Shown here in pieces: positions 10,704 to 18,820 of a stretch of 64,000 nucleotides of DNA (position 1 is the stretch's first letter; every line of letters begins with the position of its first letter). The DNA comes from Polaromonas sp. (GTDB taxonomy: Bacteria; Pseudomonadota; Gammaproteobacteria; Burkholderiales; Burkholderiaceae_C): contig JAAFIP010000001.1 of the NCBI GenBank assembly GCA_013297865.1, forward strand, positions 186,001-250,000. The letters are read 5' to 3'. The position numbers were made by a program, and so were the translations under genes. The notes beneath the pieces were generated by a model, which was not told where the DNA came from, made no database searches, and was given only the letters and a program-made list of their open reading frames with translations.

Positions 10704-10870
10704 GCCAGATCCATGCAGCAAGGAAATTGAAGAACCGGCACGGCAGCCGGGAGGTGTCTGGCCCCGAGCACCAGATGAATTGCGAAGTGTAAGGATATTC
10801 TGTGTCAACTGCCTTGCAATGGGCTACATTTGCCTCAAAATGTGGTGCATCACAGACAAGGAGACCAATT

Positions 10871-11296
10871 ATGGCGCTATCGACAATTTGGTGGGTGCTG
10901 GCAGGCTTGGTGGTGATTGCCGAGCTGGCCACAGGCACCTTTTACCTGCTTATGATCTCTTTCGGCCTGGTCGCAGGCGCTCTGGCGGCCCATCTGGGGC
11001 TGGCCACCAGCGTACAGATCATCATCGCGGCACTGGTGGGCGGCGGTGCCACATTGGCCTGGCATTTCTACAAGGCCAGCCAGCCCAGCGCCCCGCGCGC
11101 CGAAGCCAACCGCGACGTCAACCTGGACATTGGCGAGACCGTGCAGGTCGATGCCTGGAACGCCGACGGCACTGCCGCAGTCAAATACCGCGGCGCGCAA
11201 TGGAGTGTGGCAGCCGCCCCCGGCGCAGCGCAGACGGCGGGCAGCTACCGTGTCAAAGAGGTTATGGGCAACCGTCTTATCGTTGAGCCGGTGTAA
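10871..11296 (+). CDS. NfeD-family membrane protein
   Basis: 141 residues from the ATG at 10871, preceded by AAGGAG at 10858-10864; the open frame begins earlier at 10802 but without a ribosome site. Two or three N-terminal membrane helices (residues 5-60) lead into a small soluble OB-fold domain (about 80-140, VQVDAWNADGTAAVKYRG). This is the short NfeD class (NfeD1b), which is genetically linked to SPFH/stomatin proteins, and the next gene is indeed one. The pair is thought to form membrane microdomain assemblies. The exact biochemical role is unproven. Confidence 0.9.
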   Translation: MALSTIWWVLAGLVVIAELATGTFYLLMISFGLVAGALAAHLGLATSVQIIIAALVGGGATLAWHFYKASQPSAPRAEANRDVNLDIGETVQVDAWNADGTAAVKYRGAQWSVAAAPGAAQTAGSYRVKEVMGNRLIVEPV

Positions 11297-11334
11297 ATCT
11301 TTCATCTGATTTTTCAACAAAGGGAGTGTTTGGT

Positions 11335-12246
11335 ATGGAAATAGCCATTGTTTTACTGGTCCTGGCCATCGTGTTCATCACCCGCGCCATCAAAGTGGTG
11401 CCCCAGCAGCATGCCTGGGTGGTGGAGCGCCTGGGCAAATACCACGGCACACTCACGCCAGGTCTGAATTTTCTGATTCCGTTTGTTGACAAGGTGAGCT
11501 ACAAACACAGCCTCAAGGAAATTCCGCTCGACATCCCCAGCCAGGTGTGTATCACCCGTGACAACACGCAGCTGCAGGTGGACGGCATTTTGTACTTCCA
11601 GGTGACTGACGCCATGCGCGCCAGCTATGGCTCGTCCAACTACATCATGGCCATCAGCCAGCTGGCGCAGACCTCGCTGCGCAGTGTGATTGGCAAGCTG
11701 GAGCTGGACAAAACCTTCGAAGAGCGCGGGATCATCAACTCACAGGTGGTGGCTGCCATTGACGAGGCTGCGCTCAACTGGGGCGTGAAAGTGCTGCGCT
11801 ACGAGATCAAGGACCTGACGCCACCGAAAGAGATCCTGCTCGCCATGCAGTCGCAGATCACCGCCGAGCGCGAAAAGCGCGCCCTGATCGCCGCCTCAGA
11901 AGGCCGCCGCCAGGAGCAGATCAACATCGCCACTGGCGAGCGAGAGGCTTTCATTGCCCGCTCCGAGGGTGAAAAGCAGGCTGTCATCAACAAGGCCCAG
12001 GGTGACGCCCAGTCGATCACTGCAGTGGCTGACGCGACCGCAGGCGCTATTGAACGCATTGCAGCGGCGATCCGCCAGCCCGGCGGCGAGCAGGCGGTGC
12101 AGCTGAAGGTGGCCGAGAAAGCTGTGGAAGCCTACAGCAAGGTCGCCGCAGACGCGACCACCACCCTGGTGGTGCCCAGCGACATGGCGCAGGTGAGCAC
12201 GCTGATCAGCTCGGCGATGAAAATGATTCAGGCGCAGCAAAAATAA
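11335..12246 (+). CDS. SPFH/band 7 (stomatin/prohibitin-like) membrane protein, QmcA type
   Basis: 303 residues from the ATG at 11335, with AAAGGGAG at 11319-11325 as ribosome site; a GTG at 11326 is possible but overlaps that site. A single N-terminal membrane helix (residues 2-18) is followed by the SPFH domain (VPQQHAWVVERLGKY to about 190) and a long Ala/Glu-rich coiled coil (EREAFIARSEGEKQAVINKAQGDAQ region). Such proteins oligomerise into large rings or cages in the membrane and often regulate FtsH-type proteases or membrane order. The nfeD gene 38 bases upstream is its usual partner. Its stop overlaps the next start by one base (TAATG), indicating translational coupling. Confidence 0.93.
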   Translation: MEIAIVLLVLAIVFITRAIKVVPQQHAWVVERLGKYHGTLTPGLNFLIPFVDKVSYKHSLKEIPLDIPSQVCITRDNTQLQVDGILYFQVTDAMRASYGSSNYIMAISQLAQTSLRSVIGKLELDKTFEERGIINSQVVAAIDEAALNWGVKVLRYEIKDLTPPKEILLAMQSQITAEREKRALIAASEGRRQEQINIATGEREAFIARSEGEKQAVINKAQGDAQSITAVADATAGAIERIAAAIRQPGGEQAVQLKVAEKAVEAYSKVAADATTTLVVPSDMAQVSTLISSAMKMIQAQQK

Positions 12247-12623
12247 TGGCCCATAACGTTTTAGGCACTCCGCTGGTGCCCTGCTCTTACGACCCGCTCA
12301 CAGGCTATTTCCGCGATGGCTGCTGCAACACGGACGAAACCGACAGCGGCTCGCATCTGGTCTGCGCGCGCATGACGCAGGAGTTTTTGGTGTTCTCGCT
12401 GCAGCGCGGCAACGACCTGATGACCCCGCGCCCGGAGTTTCGATTCAAGGGCCTCAAAGCAGGAGACCGCTGGTGTCTGTGCGCTAACCGCTGGAAAGAA
12501 GCCCTGAACGCAGGTGTAGCACCCCCGGTCGTCCTGGAGTGCACCCACGAGAAAGCACTGGACTTTGTCAGCATGGACGATCTGCGCAAACACGCCTATG
12601 TGGGAACGACCTCTGGGGGTTGA
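12246..12623 (+). CDS. DUF2237 family protein
   Basis: 125 residues. Start and stop overlap with the stomatin-like gene (TAATG), so the two are co-translated. The sequence shows the DUF2237 pattern: NVLGTPLVPCSYDPLTGYFRDGCC near the N-terminus with a conserved Cys cluster, GSHLVCARMT, and GDRWCLCANRWKEAL. Five conserved cysteines suggest metal binding or redox activity, but no function is established for the family to my knowledge. Third gene of an nfeD-SPFH-DUF2237 transcript that ends at a family 1 repeat. Confidence 0.88.
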   Translation: MAHNVLGTPLVPCSYDPLTGYFRDGCCNTDETDSGSHLVCARMTQEFLVFSLQRGNDLMTPRPEFRFKGLKAGDRWCLCANRWKEALNAGVAPPVVLECTHEKALDFVSMDDLRKHAYVGTTSGG

Positions 12624-12648
12624 TTTATAGGTGTTTTAGGGCTCCAGG

Positions 12649-12686
12649 CCAATGGAATATCGCGGGGGCAGCTATTAATTTTGTAG
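12649..12686 (+). repeat. 38-bp dispersed repeat (family 1), copy 2
   Basis: CCAATGGAATATCGCGGGGG, then CAG and CTATTAATTTTGTAG (CTA-N9-TAG). Lies 25 bases after the DUF2237 stop, with the usual palindromic flank (GGGCTCCAGGCC) just upstream. Confidence 0.92.
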
Positions 12687-13080
12687 TATTCTGGTTATCT
12701 TTCGGCCTTTTAACAGCCCGCGGCAATGCTTTTGTAGCTGAAGTTCACCCTGGACGGGCGATGGGACATGTCGCTGCAAAAAATCTCCGAAAACACGCGT
12801 GATGCTTGGTAGTCATCTTGAGGTAGTGGGCCGCGCCTTTCTGCGATTTTTTCATCGACACGCTCCCATCGCTTCACCCTGGCGGATGGGTTTGTTGAAA
12901 GCCCGCGCGCCGGGGAAGGCTGGGGATTCTTTGCGCACTGTGCGCTCCCTGCGGTCCGTGTCTGCCTTGGCGTTGCAGGGACTTCGACGGGCTAATCCAA
13001 GCCGGGGGAGTGAGACCCTGGCCGACCAAAGCCCATGCCCCACTGCGAAACCGCCGAGCGAAACCCCAAGCCAGTGAAGA

Positions 13081-13280
13081 GCACGCTGCACAGGTGCCCT
13101 GGGGTAGTCCACCCAATCAGAGCGCCGGGCTCGAAGCACGGACCGCTTTGGGATCAGAAAACGTCGGTGTCTGAGCGAAGCGAGTTTCGACGTTTTCCCC
13201 AAAGCGGGAGTACTGCAGAGGCTTCCCGCGAAGCGGGCCGGCGCTCGGGTGGACTACCCCAGGGCGCCTGGGCAGCGTGC
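13081..13280. repeat. 200-bp nested inverted repeat (giant hairpin)
   Basis: The outer arms are 34 bases each (13081-13114 and 13247-13280) and match with two mismatches; they contain CCCTGGGGTAGTCCACCC. Inside are further nested pairs: GAGCGCCGG/CCGGCGCTC, CCGCTTTGGG/CCCAAAGCGG and AAAACGTCG/CGACGTTTT, closing on a loop near 13167-13187. The right inner arm carries an extra small hairpin (CCCGCGAAGCGGG). No T-run follows, so it does not look like a simple terminator. Confidence 0.85.
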
Positions 13281-13417
13281 GGACCCAGACAAAGAGCTAC
13301 AAAACCCAGCGAACTACACGCAGAGCACCTGCACACCAGATCAAGAGCCGCAAAAGCCAGCAATCCGCTTCAGTCACAAGAAAAGTGCCCTTTTTACAAG
13401 CAAAACAAGCCCCTAGC

Positions 13418-13455
13418 CCAATAGAATATCGCGGGAGCAGCTACAAAATAAATAG
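13418..13455 (+). repeat. 38-bp dispersed repeat (family 1), copy 3
   Basis: CCAATAGAATATCGCGGGAG, then CAG and CTACAAAATAAATAG. Lies 76 bases upstream of the DUF6172 start, so it is in the presumed promoter or leader region of that gene. Confidence 0.93.
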
Positions 13456-13531
13456 CGAGTTTATAATCAAAGTTACCTACAGCAGTGGATAGACCACAGC
13501 GCACCGCCCGCTTCACTGCGCCACACCCACC

Positions 13532-13867
13532 ATGAAAAAAACCTATCCGCTCCAGATTGAGGGCAAACACCCCGATCGCGTGCTTGATGCCACCAAGCAC
13601 GACATCCGCAAATACATCAAACGCTGCCGCGCAGCCAAGCTGCCCGAGGGCGTGGACTTTTGGGACTTTGACTGCAAAGTGGGTGCCGATAAAGACAGCG
13701 CTGAGCCTGTGCACGTGGCAGAAGTGACCAAGCCTGTAGACGCTGTAGCCCAGGCAGGCCATGCCAGCGTGTATGTGGAAATCATCGCCAAACACGGCCA
13801 CCGCGTGTATGTGCCCGCGCCAGCAGCGCCAAATGACGGCGACGATACGGAATCTACTCCCCACTAG
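13532..13867 (+). CDS. DUF6172 family protein (small conserved hypothetical)
   Basis: 111 residues starting MKKTYPLQIEGKHPDRV, with conserved-looking HDIRKYIKRCR and WDFDCKVG segments. I associate this pattern with the DUF6172 family, for which I know no function. No signal peptide or membrane helix; predicted cytoplasmic. A stretch around residues 60-90 (VAEVTKPVDAVAQ) is probably a beta-strand hairpin. Lies just upstream of tRNA-Ser on the same strand. The ATG at 13532 is the only reasonable start; the upstream sequence has no strong ribosome site. Real gene likely, function unknown. Confidence 0.75.
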   Translation: MKKTYPLQIEGKHPDRVLDATKHDIRKYIKRCRAAKLPEGVDFWDFDCKVGADKDSAEPVHVAEVTKPVDAVAQAGHASVYVEIIAKHGHRVYVPAPAAPNDGDDTESTPH

Positions 13868-13886
13868 GCTACAATACACCCCGCTA

Positions 13887-13978
<92 letters not shown>

Positions 13979-13983
13979 ATCGA

Positions 13984-14016
13984 AGCCCTGAGTTCCTGCG
14001 AATTCAGGGCTTTTTT
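13984..14016 (+). terminator. Intrinsic terminator after tRNA-Ser
   Basis: Stem AGCCCTGA/TCAGGGCT (13984-13991 with 14004-14011) followed by a run of six T. It lies just after the tRNA CCA and 36 bases before the serC start. Confidence 0.9.
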
Positions 14017-14051
14017 CGTTGAATTTTGAGCATGCCCCAAAGGATTGGCCC

Positions 14052-15146
14052 ATGAACCGTGATCTCCACCGTGTCTACAACTTCAGCGCAGGACCCGCCA
14101 TGCTGCCCCAGAGCGTGCTGCAGACGGCTGCCGCCGAGATGCTGGACTGGCACGGCAGCGGCATGTCGGTGATGGAGATGAGCCACCGCGGCAAAGAGTT
14201 CATCAGCATCTACGAGCAGGCCGTGACTGACCTGCGCGAGCTGCTGAGCGTGCCTGCCAACTACAAAATCATCTTCCTGCAAGGCGGTGGCCTGGGCGAA
14301 AACGCCATCGTGCCCATGAACATGCTGCGCGGCAAGAACTCGATTGACTTTGTGTTGACGGGGGAGTGGTCCAAAAAGTCTGCTGCACAGGCGCAGAAGT
14401 TTGCCAAGGTCAACATTGCAGCCAGTGCAGAGGCCACAGCCTTCACCAACATTCCCGAGCGCGCCAGCTGGCAGCTGGACCCGCAAGCCGCCTATGTGCA
14501 CCTGTGCACGAACGAAACCATTGGTGGCGTAGAGTTTCACGATGTGCCCAGCGTGGGCGATGTGCCACTGGTGGGCGATGTGTCGTCCACCATCCTCTCG
14601 CGACCGCTGGACGTGTCTAAATTTGGCCTGGTCTTTGGTGGCGCGCAGAAAAATATAGGCCCTGCAGGCCTGACCATCGTGATCGTGCGTGAAGACCTGA
14701 TCGGCCAGGCTTCGCCCACTACACCCGACGTGTTCAACTACGCAGTGCAAGCCCAAAGCGACTCGATGTACAACACGCCCCCGACCTACGCCATCTACAT
14801 TGCAGGCTTGGTGTTTCAATGGCTCAAGGCGCGTGGCGGCGTCAACGCCATGGAGCAGCAAAATATTGCCAAGGCGCAGCTGCTGTACAACGCGCTGGAC
14901 GCCAGCGACTTCTACATCACCAAAGTGGCCAAAGCATGCCGCTCGCGCATGAACGTGCCTTTCTTCCTGCGCGACGAAAAGCTCAACGCAGCCTTCCTGA
15001 AGGGCGCTGATGAGCGCGGCCTGCTGCAGCTCAAAGGCCACCGCGTAGTCGGCGGCATGCGCGCCAGCATCTACAACGCCATGCCCCTGGAAGGCGTGCA
15101 GGAGCTGGTGGCATATTTGCAGGATTTTGAGAGTAAAAACGGCTGA
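14052..15146 (+). CDS. serC: Phosphoserine aminotransferase
   Basis: 364 residues from the ATG at 14052; the frame opens at 14019, but [18 protein letters not shown] aligns with the family N-terminus. PLP enzyme of the class V aminotransferase fold that converts 3-phosphohydroxypyruvate to phosphoserine using glutamate (serine and, in parallel, pyridoxine biosynthesis). Visible motifs: [10 protein letters not shown] at the N-terminus, [12 protein letters not shown] with the PLP-binding lysine, and the substrate-binding [15 protein letters not shown] near the C-terminus. Directly downstream of tRNA-Ser but separated by a terminator, so probably its own transcript. A family 1 repeat follows 4 bases after the stop. 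Confidence 0.97.
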   Translation: MNRDLHRVYNFSAGPAMLPQSVLQTAAAEMLDWHGSGMSVMEMSHRGKEFISIYEQAVTDLRELLSVPANYKIIFLQGGGLGENAIVPMNMLRGKNSIDFVLTGEWSKKSAAQAQKFAKVNIAASAEATAFTNIPERASWQLDPQAAYVHLCTNETIGGVEFHDVPSVGDVPLVGDVSSTILSRPLDVSKFGLVFGGAQKNIGPAGLTIVIVREDLIGQASPTTPDVFNYAVQAQSDSMYNTPPTYAIYIAGLVFQWLKARGGVNAMEQQNIAKAQLLYNALDASDFYITKVAKACRSRMNVPFFLRDEKLNAAFLKGADERGLLQLKGHRVVGGMRASIYNAMPLEGVQELVAYLQDFESKNG

Positions 15147-15150
15147 TAGC

Positions 15151-15188
15151 CCAATAGAATATCGCGGGAGCAGCTATATTATTTGTAG
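15151..15188 (+). repeat. 38-bp dispersed repeat (family 1), copy 4
   Basis: CCAATAGAATATCGCGGGAG, then CAG and CTATATTATTTGTAG. It begins 4 bases after the serC stop; the flank GGCTGATAGCC overlaps the stop codon. Confidence 0.94.
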
Positions 15189-15241
15189 CGAAATTTCTGT
15201 TTAACCTGGTCAATAAATCCTTCCGAGTACCCGTAAAAACC

Positions 15242-15296
15242 CTGATTGATTTAATTATTGATGTGATGACAATCACACATCAATCAAGTCAATCAG
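15242..15296. promoter_or_regulatory. Nested palindromes upstream of the LacI-type regulator (candidate operator)
   Basis: An inner imperfect palindrome, TTGATGTGAT with ATCACACATCAA (15258-15283), lies inside an outer pair, CTGATTGA (15242-15249) and TCAATCAG (15289-15296). It lies immediately before the regulator start at 15300. An autoregulatory operator is the natural reading for a LacI-type gene; this is inferred from position and symmetry. Confidence 0.5.
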
Positions 15297-15299
15297 CGC

Positions 15300-16334
15300 A
15301 TGACCACTACCGCCACCATCGCAGACATCGCCCGCCACGCAGGGGTGGGCACAGCCACAGTGGACCGTGTCATCAATGGCCGCTCAGGCGTGAATGCCGA
15401 GACCATGCAAAAAGTGATGCAGGCCATCACCGCCCTGGGCAAGCCCACGGTGGTGCGCGGCCGGCCCCGCCTGCGGGACAGCTTTCGCTTTGCCTATGTG
15501 CTGCCCGAATCAGGCTCAGCATTTTTTGACCAGGTGGAGCGGCAGATAGCCCAGTCCGCAGGCGATTTTCGCCACCAGCACATCACCGAGGTCACCCACC
15601 GCTTCAACGCCGACGACCCGGCGGATTTTGCCGCGTCGCTGGCGCAGGTAGACGACTGCGACGGCATTGCCCTGCTGGCACCCGACCTGCCCGCCGTCAA
15701 GCTGGCCATCAATGACAAGGTGCGCGCTGGCGTGCATGTGGTCACCCTGTTTTCTGACGTGGCGGGCTCCATGCGTGAGGCCTATGTAGGCGTGGACAAC
15801 CGCGCTGCGGGGCGCACGGCGGGCCTGCTGCTGGCGCGCATGGCGGGCATGCCCCAGCGCGACACCCTGCTGCTGCTGTCGCAGGCCACGCGATTGTCGG
15901 CCGAGATTGAGCGGCGCATTGGCTTTGCCCAAGTGGTGGAAGAGCGTTTTAGCGGCTTGCGCGTGCTGCGCGCGCCAGATATGCCTGCTGATGATGCGGG
16001 CGTCTACCAGTCGCTCAAAGAGTTTTTGCAAAAAGACATGGATGTCGCGCGGCTGGCTGGCATTTATTGCGTGGGCACGGGCACAGCTGGCGTGGTGCAG
16101 GCCCTCAAGGAGCTGGGCCTGGAGCACGCGCAGGGCGTGGCGGTGCACGATGCCACGCAGGCGCACCAGAGCCTGCTGGGCACTGGCAGCCTGGCCTATG
16201 TGCTGAACCAGGACATTCATTACTGCGTATTGGCTGCAGCCCGCGTACTGCGTGGGCTGTGCGAAAACATTCGCGGAGCACTCAATGTAGTGCAGCCGCG
16301 TGTCGAGATCTTGACTGCCGAAAATTTGCACTGA
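15300..16334 (+). CDS. LacI-family transcriptional regulator of the adjacent ABC/kinase locus
   Basis: 344 residues. The N-terminal LacI helix-turn-helix (about residues 6-27: IADIARHAGVGTATVDRVIN) is followed by a periplasmic-binding-protein-like effector domain (from residue 60) with the family segments AYVGVDNRAAGRTAG and IYCVGTGTAGVVQAL. It probably binds the sugar or polyol imported by the transporter encoded downstream and controls that operon. The VDRV instead of VSRV at the recognition helix and the effector domain resemble the rhizobial-type subgroup of LacI regulators. A nested palindrome immediately upstream may be its own operator. Start ATG at 15300 has no strong ribosome site. 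Confidence 0.9.
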   Translation: MTTTATIADIARHAGVGTATVDRVINGRSGVNAETMQKVMQAITALGKPTVVRGRPRLRDSFRFAYVLPESGSAFFDQVERQIAQSAGDFRHQHITEVTHRFNADDPADFAASLAQVDDCDGIALLAPDLPAVKLAINDKVRAGVHVVTLFSDVAGSMREAYVGVDNRAAGRTAGLLLARMAGMPQRDTLLLLSQATRLSAEIERRIGFAQVVEERFSGLRVLRAPDMPADDAGVYQSLKEFLQKDMDVARLAGIYCVGTGTAGVVQALKELGLEHAQGVAVHDATQAHQSLLGTGSLAYVLNQDIHYCVLAAARVLRGLCENIRGALNVVQPRVEILTAENLH

Positions 16335-16398
16335 AACGGTGGCCAGATGTGTGTTGGTATGACGGTTTCATTTACAACTTCTTAAGGAGATAGCTTTC

Positions 16399-17739
16399 AT
16401 GAAGACGATACTGAGAAAACTACCGGCCCTGGCTACTGTGACCATCGCAGCAGCACTTGCCATGGGCAGCACGGCGGCACAGGCGCAGGACAAGACCATC
16501 ACGCTGTGCTGGGCGGCATGGGACCCAGCCAACGCATTGGTGGAGCTGTCCAAGGACTTCACCGCCAAGAGCGGCGTGAAGATGAAGTTTGAGTTTGTGC
16601 CCTGGCCCAACTTTGCCGACCGCATGCTCAACGAGCTCAACTCCAAGGGCAAGCTGTGCGACCTGATCATTGGCGACAGCCAGTGGATTGGTGGCTCGGC
16701 CGAGAGTGGCCACTATGTCAAGCTGAACGACTTCTTTGCCAAAGAAGGCATCAAGATGACCGACTTTGCACCTGCCACGGTGACTGGCTACGCCGAGTGG
16801 CCCAAAAACACGCCCAACTACTGGGCCCTGCCTGCCATGGCCGACTCGATTGGCTGGACCTACCGCAAAGACTGGTTTGAGATGCCGGACGTCAAGGCAG
16901 ACTTCAAGAAAAAGCATAACCGCGACCTGGCACCTCCCAAGAACTGGTCCGAGTTCAAGCAAGTGGCCGAGTTCTTCCAGGGTCGCACCATCGGCGGCAA
17001 AAAAGTCTATGGCGCCTACATCTTCACCGAGCGCGGGTCGGAGGGCATCACCATGGGCGTGAACAACGTGCTCTATCCCATGGGCTTTCAGTACCAGGAC
17101 CCTAAAAAACCCTATGCCATGGACGGCTTCGTCAACTCGGCTGACTCCATCAAGGCGCTGGAATACTACAAGTCGCTGTACAAAAACACCACCGCACCGG
17201 GCCTGACCAACAGCTACATGGGCGAAGGCCTGGACACCTTCAAATCAGGCCAGGTGGCGATGATGATGAACTGGTTTGCCTTCTTCCCAGGCCTGAACAA
17301 AGACCCCAACGTTGGTGGCGCGAAGATTGGCTACTTTGCCAACCCGAGCGACAAGGCCAAGGGTGTGCAGCTGGGCGGCCAGGGTATCTCGGTGGTGTCC
17401 TACTCGTCCAACAAAAACGAGTCGCTGCAGTACATCAAGTGGTTTGCATCGCCTGATGTGCAAAAGAAATGGCAGGCCATTGGCGGCTTCTCGGCCCACA
17501 ATGCTGTGCTCAATGACCCCGGCTACGCCAAGAGCGCACCGTATGCCCAAGCCTTCCTGGACTCCATGGGCATGGTGAAAGACTTCTGGGCCGAGCCGTC
17601 CTACGCCCAGCTGCTACTGGCCATGCAAAAGCGCATCCACGACTATGTAGTGGCTGACAAAGGCACCGCCAAGGAAGCGCTCGACTCGCTGGTGGGGGAC
17701 TGGAAGAAAGTCTTCAAAGACGATGGCAAGCTGAAATAA
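16399..17739 (+). CDS. ABC transporter substrate-binding protein (carbohydrate/polyol family 1)
   Basis: 446 residues with a clear signal peptide (residues 1-30, TAAQAQD cleavage region), exported to the periplasm. The fold is that of maltose/sn-glycerol-3-phosphate-type binding proteins: WAAWDPANALVELSKDFTAK early on, IIGDSQWIGGSAESGHYVKL in the first lobe and a QLGGQGISVVSYS segment later. A strong ribosome site (AAGGAGATAG at 16384-16393) precedes the ATG. It delivers its ligand to the permease pair encoded downstream. The linked DhaK/DhaL-type kinases suggest a polyol or short ketose ligand, but the ligand itself cannot be read from sequence. Confidence 0.92.
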   Translation: MKTILRKLPALATVTIAAALAMGSTAAQAQDKTITLCWAAWDPANALVELSKDFTAKSGVKMKFEFVPWPNFADRMLNELNSKGKLCDLIIGDSQWIGGSAESGHYVKLNDFFAKEGIKMTDFAPATVTGYAEWPKNTPNYWALPAMADSIGWTYRKDWFEMPDVKADFKKKHNRDLAPPKNWSEFKQVAEFFQGRTIGGKKVYGAYIFTERGSEGITMGVNNVLYPMGFQYQDPKKPYAMDGFVNSADSIKALEYYKSLYKNTTAPGLTNSYMGEGLDTFKSGQVAMMMNWFAFFPGLNKDPNVGGAKIGYFANPSDKAKGVQLGGQGISVVSYSSNKNESLQYIKWFASPDVQKKWQAIGGFSAHNAVLNDPGYAKSAPYAQAFLDSMGMVKDFWAEPSYAQLLLAMQKRIHDYVVADKGTAKEALDSLVGDWKKVFKDDGKLK

Positions 17740-17760
17740 GCCTTGCCAGCCTGCTCGCAT

Positions 17761-17791
17761 GGGCATGCAGGGCGTCAGCCTCTGCATGCCC
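17761..17791 (+). promoter_or_regulatory. Intercistronic hairpin between binding-protein and permease genes
   Basis: Ten-base stem GGGCATGCAG / CTGCATGCCC with an 11-base loop in the 112-bp gap. There is no T-run, so it is more likely an mRNA-stabilising or processing hairpin than a terminator. Such hairpins after binding-protein genes let that protein be made in excess over the permeases. Confidence 0.6.
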
Positions 17792-17851
17792 TGCAGGCAG
17801 CTTGAATTGCTGGTTTTTCTTCGGTTTCTTTATGCCGCGCAAGCGGCTTGA

Positions 17852-18814
17852 ATGCAGCACGCCATGACCGTCAAAAGCACCATTGAACGCGCCGCTTTGG
17901 CCACGCCGCCCGCACTGGCAGGCACCTTCCGGGGCCTGTCGGATAGGGCCATCGCGTGGCTGTTCATCGGCCCCACGATGCTGATCCTGCTGATGATCAA
18001 CATCTTTCCGCTGATCTGGACGGTCAAGCTATCGTTCACCAATTTCCGGGCGAACCGGCCCAACGCCACTGTCAGTGACGTAGGCATCGACAACTATGTC
18101 TCGGTGCTGACCGACCCCGACATCTGGCTGGCCATGCAGACCACGGCGCATTTTCTGTTCTGGACCATCCTGCTGCAAATGCTGATTGGCTTTGCACTGG
18201 CCTATCTGATTGACCGCAAGTTCCGTGGCCACGGCTTCTGGACCACCATGATCTTGATCCCCATGATGCTCTCACCTGCGGTGGTGGGCAACTTCTGGGC
18301 TTTTTTATACCAGCCACAGATTGGCCTTTTCAACTATGCAGTGGCCCTGGTGTCGGGCGTGCCCGCGTCGTCGTTCTCCATGCTCGGCTCGGTGCAGCTG
18401 GCGCCCTGGGCCATCATCATTGTGGACACCTGGATGTGGACGCCCTATGTGATGCTGATCTGCCTGGCAGGCCTGCGCTCCATACCTGATTACATCTACG
18501 AAGCCGCCGAGGTAGACCGCGCCTCCAAGTGGCGGCAGTTCTGGTCCATCACCTTGCCGATGGTGCTGCCTTTCATCATGCTGGCAGTGCTGTTTCGCGG
18601 TATTGAAAACTTCAAGATGTTTGACATGGTCAACCTGCTCACCTCGGGCGGCCCGGGCTCGGCCACTGAGCTGGCTTCCATCACACTCAAGCGCGAGGCG
18701 TTTGAAAAATGGCGCACCGGCTATTCATCGGCCTTTGCCATCGTGCTCTTTGTTGCGGTGTTTGGTCTGGCCAACATCTATGTCAAAGCCCTCAACTATG
18801 TCAAGAACAGGTAG
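17852..18814 (+). CDS. ABC transporter permease (MalF-like)
   Basis: 320 residues, about six membrane helices. The cytoplasmic EAA loop that docks the ATPase is EAAEVDRASKWRQFWSITLP, near residue 215-234. MalF/UgpA-type membrane subunit. The ATG at 17852 opens the frame; an alternative ATG at 17864 cannot be excluded because neither has a strong ribosome site. It pairs with the next gene (6-base gap) to form the transmembrane channel of a sugar/polyol importer. Confidence 0.9.
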   Translation: MQHAMTVKSTIERAALATPPALAGTFRGLSDRAIAWLFIGPTMLILLMINIFPLIWTVKLSFTNFRANRPNATVSDVGIDNYVSVLTDPDIWLAMQTTAHFLFWTILLQMLIGFALAYLIDRKFRGHGFWTTMILIPMMLSPAVVGNFWAFLYQPQIGLFNYAVALVSGVPASSFSMLGSVQLAPWAIIIVDTWMWTPYVMLICLAGLRSIPDYIYEAAEVDRASKWRQFWSITLPMVLPFIMLAVLFRGIENFKMFDMVNLLTSGGPGSATELASITLKREAFEKWRTGYSSAFAIVLFVAVFGLANIYVKALNYVKNR

Positions 18815-18820
18815 CCCACC

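Larger units (their letters stand above)
12687..13531. other. 845-bp non-coding stretch upstream of the DUF6172 gene
   Basis: No convincing gene on either strand; the open frames here have no recognisable domain and overlap strong inverted repeats. It contains a small palindrome GCGCACTGTGCGC (12933-12945), a very large hairpin (13081-13280, listed separately) and a family 1 repeat at 13418-13455. G+C content is high throughout. It could be a decayed gene or an untranslated structured RNA region; nothing visible decides this. Confidence 0.6.

Noticed and set aside
12700-13080. A decayed coding gene in the gap before DUF6172
   Set aside because: Short frames in both strands have no recognisable motif, and the G+C-rich sequence overlaps small palindromes. 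No pseudogene can be named from sequence alone.
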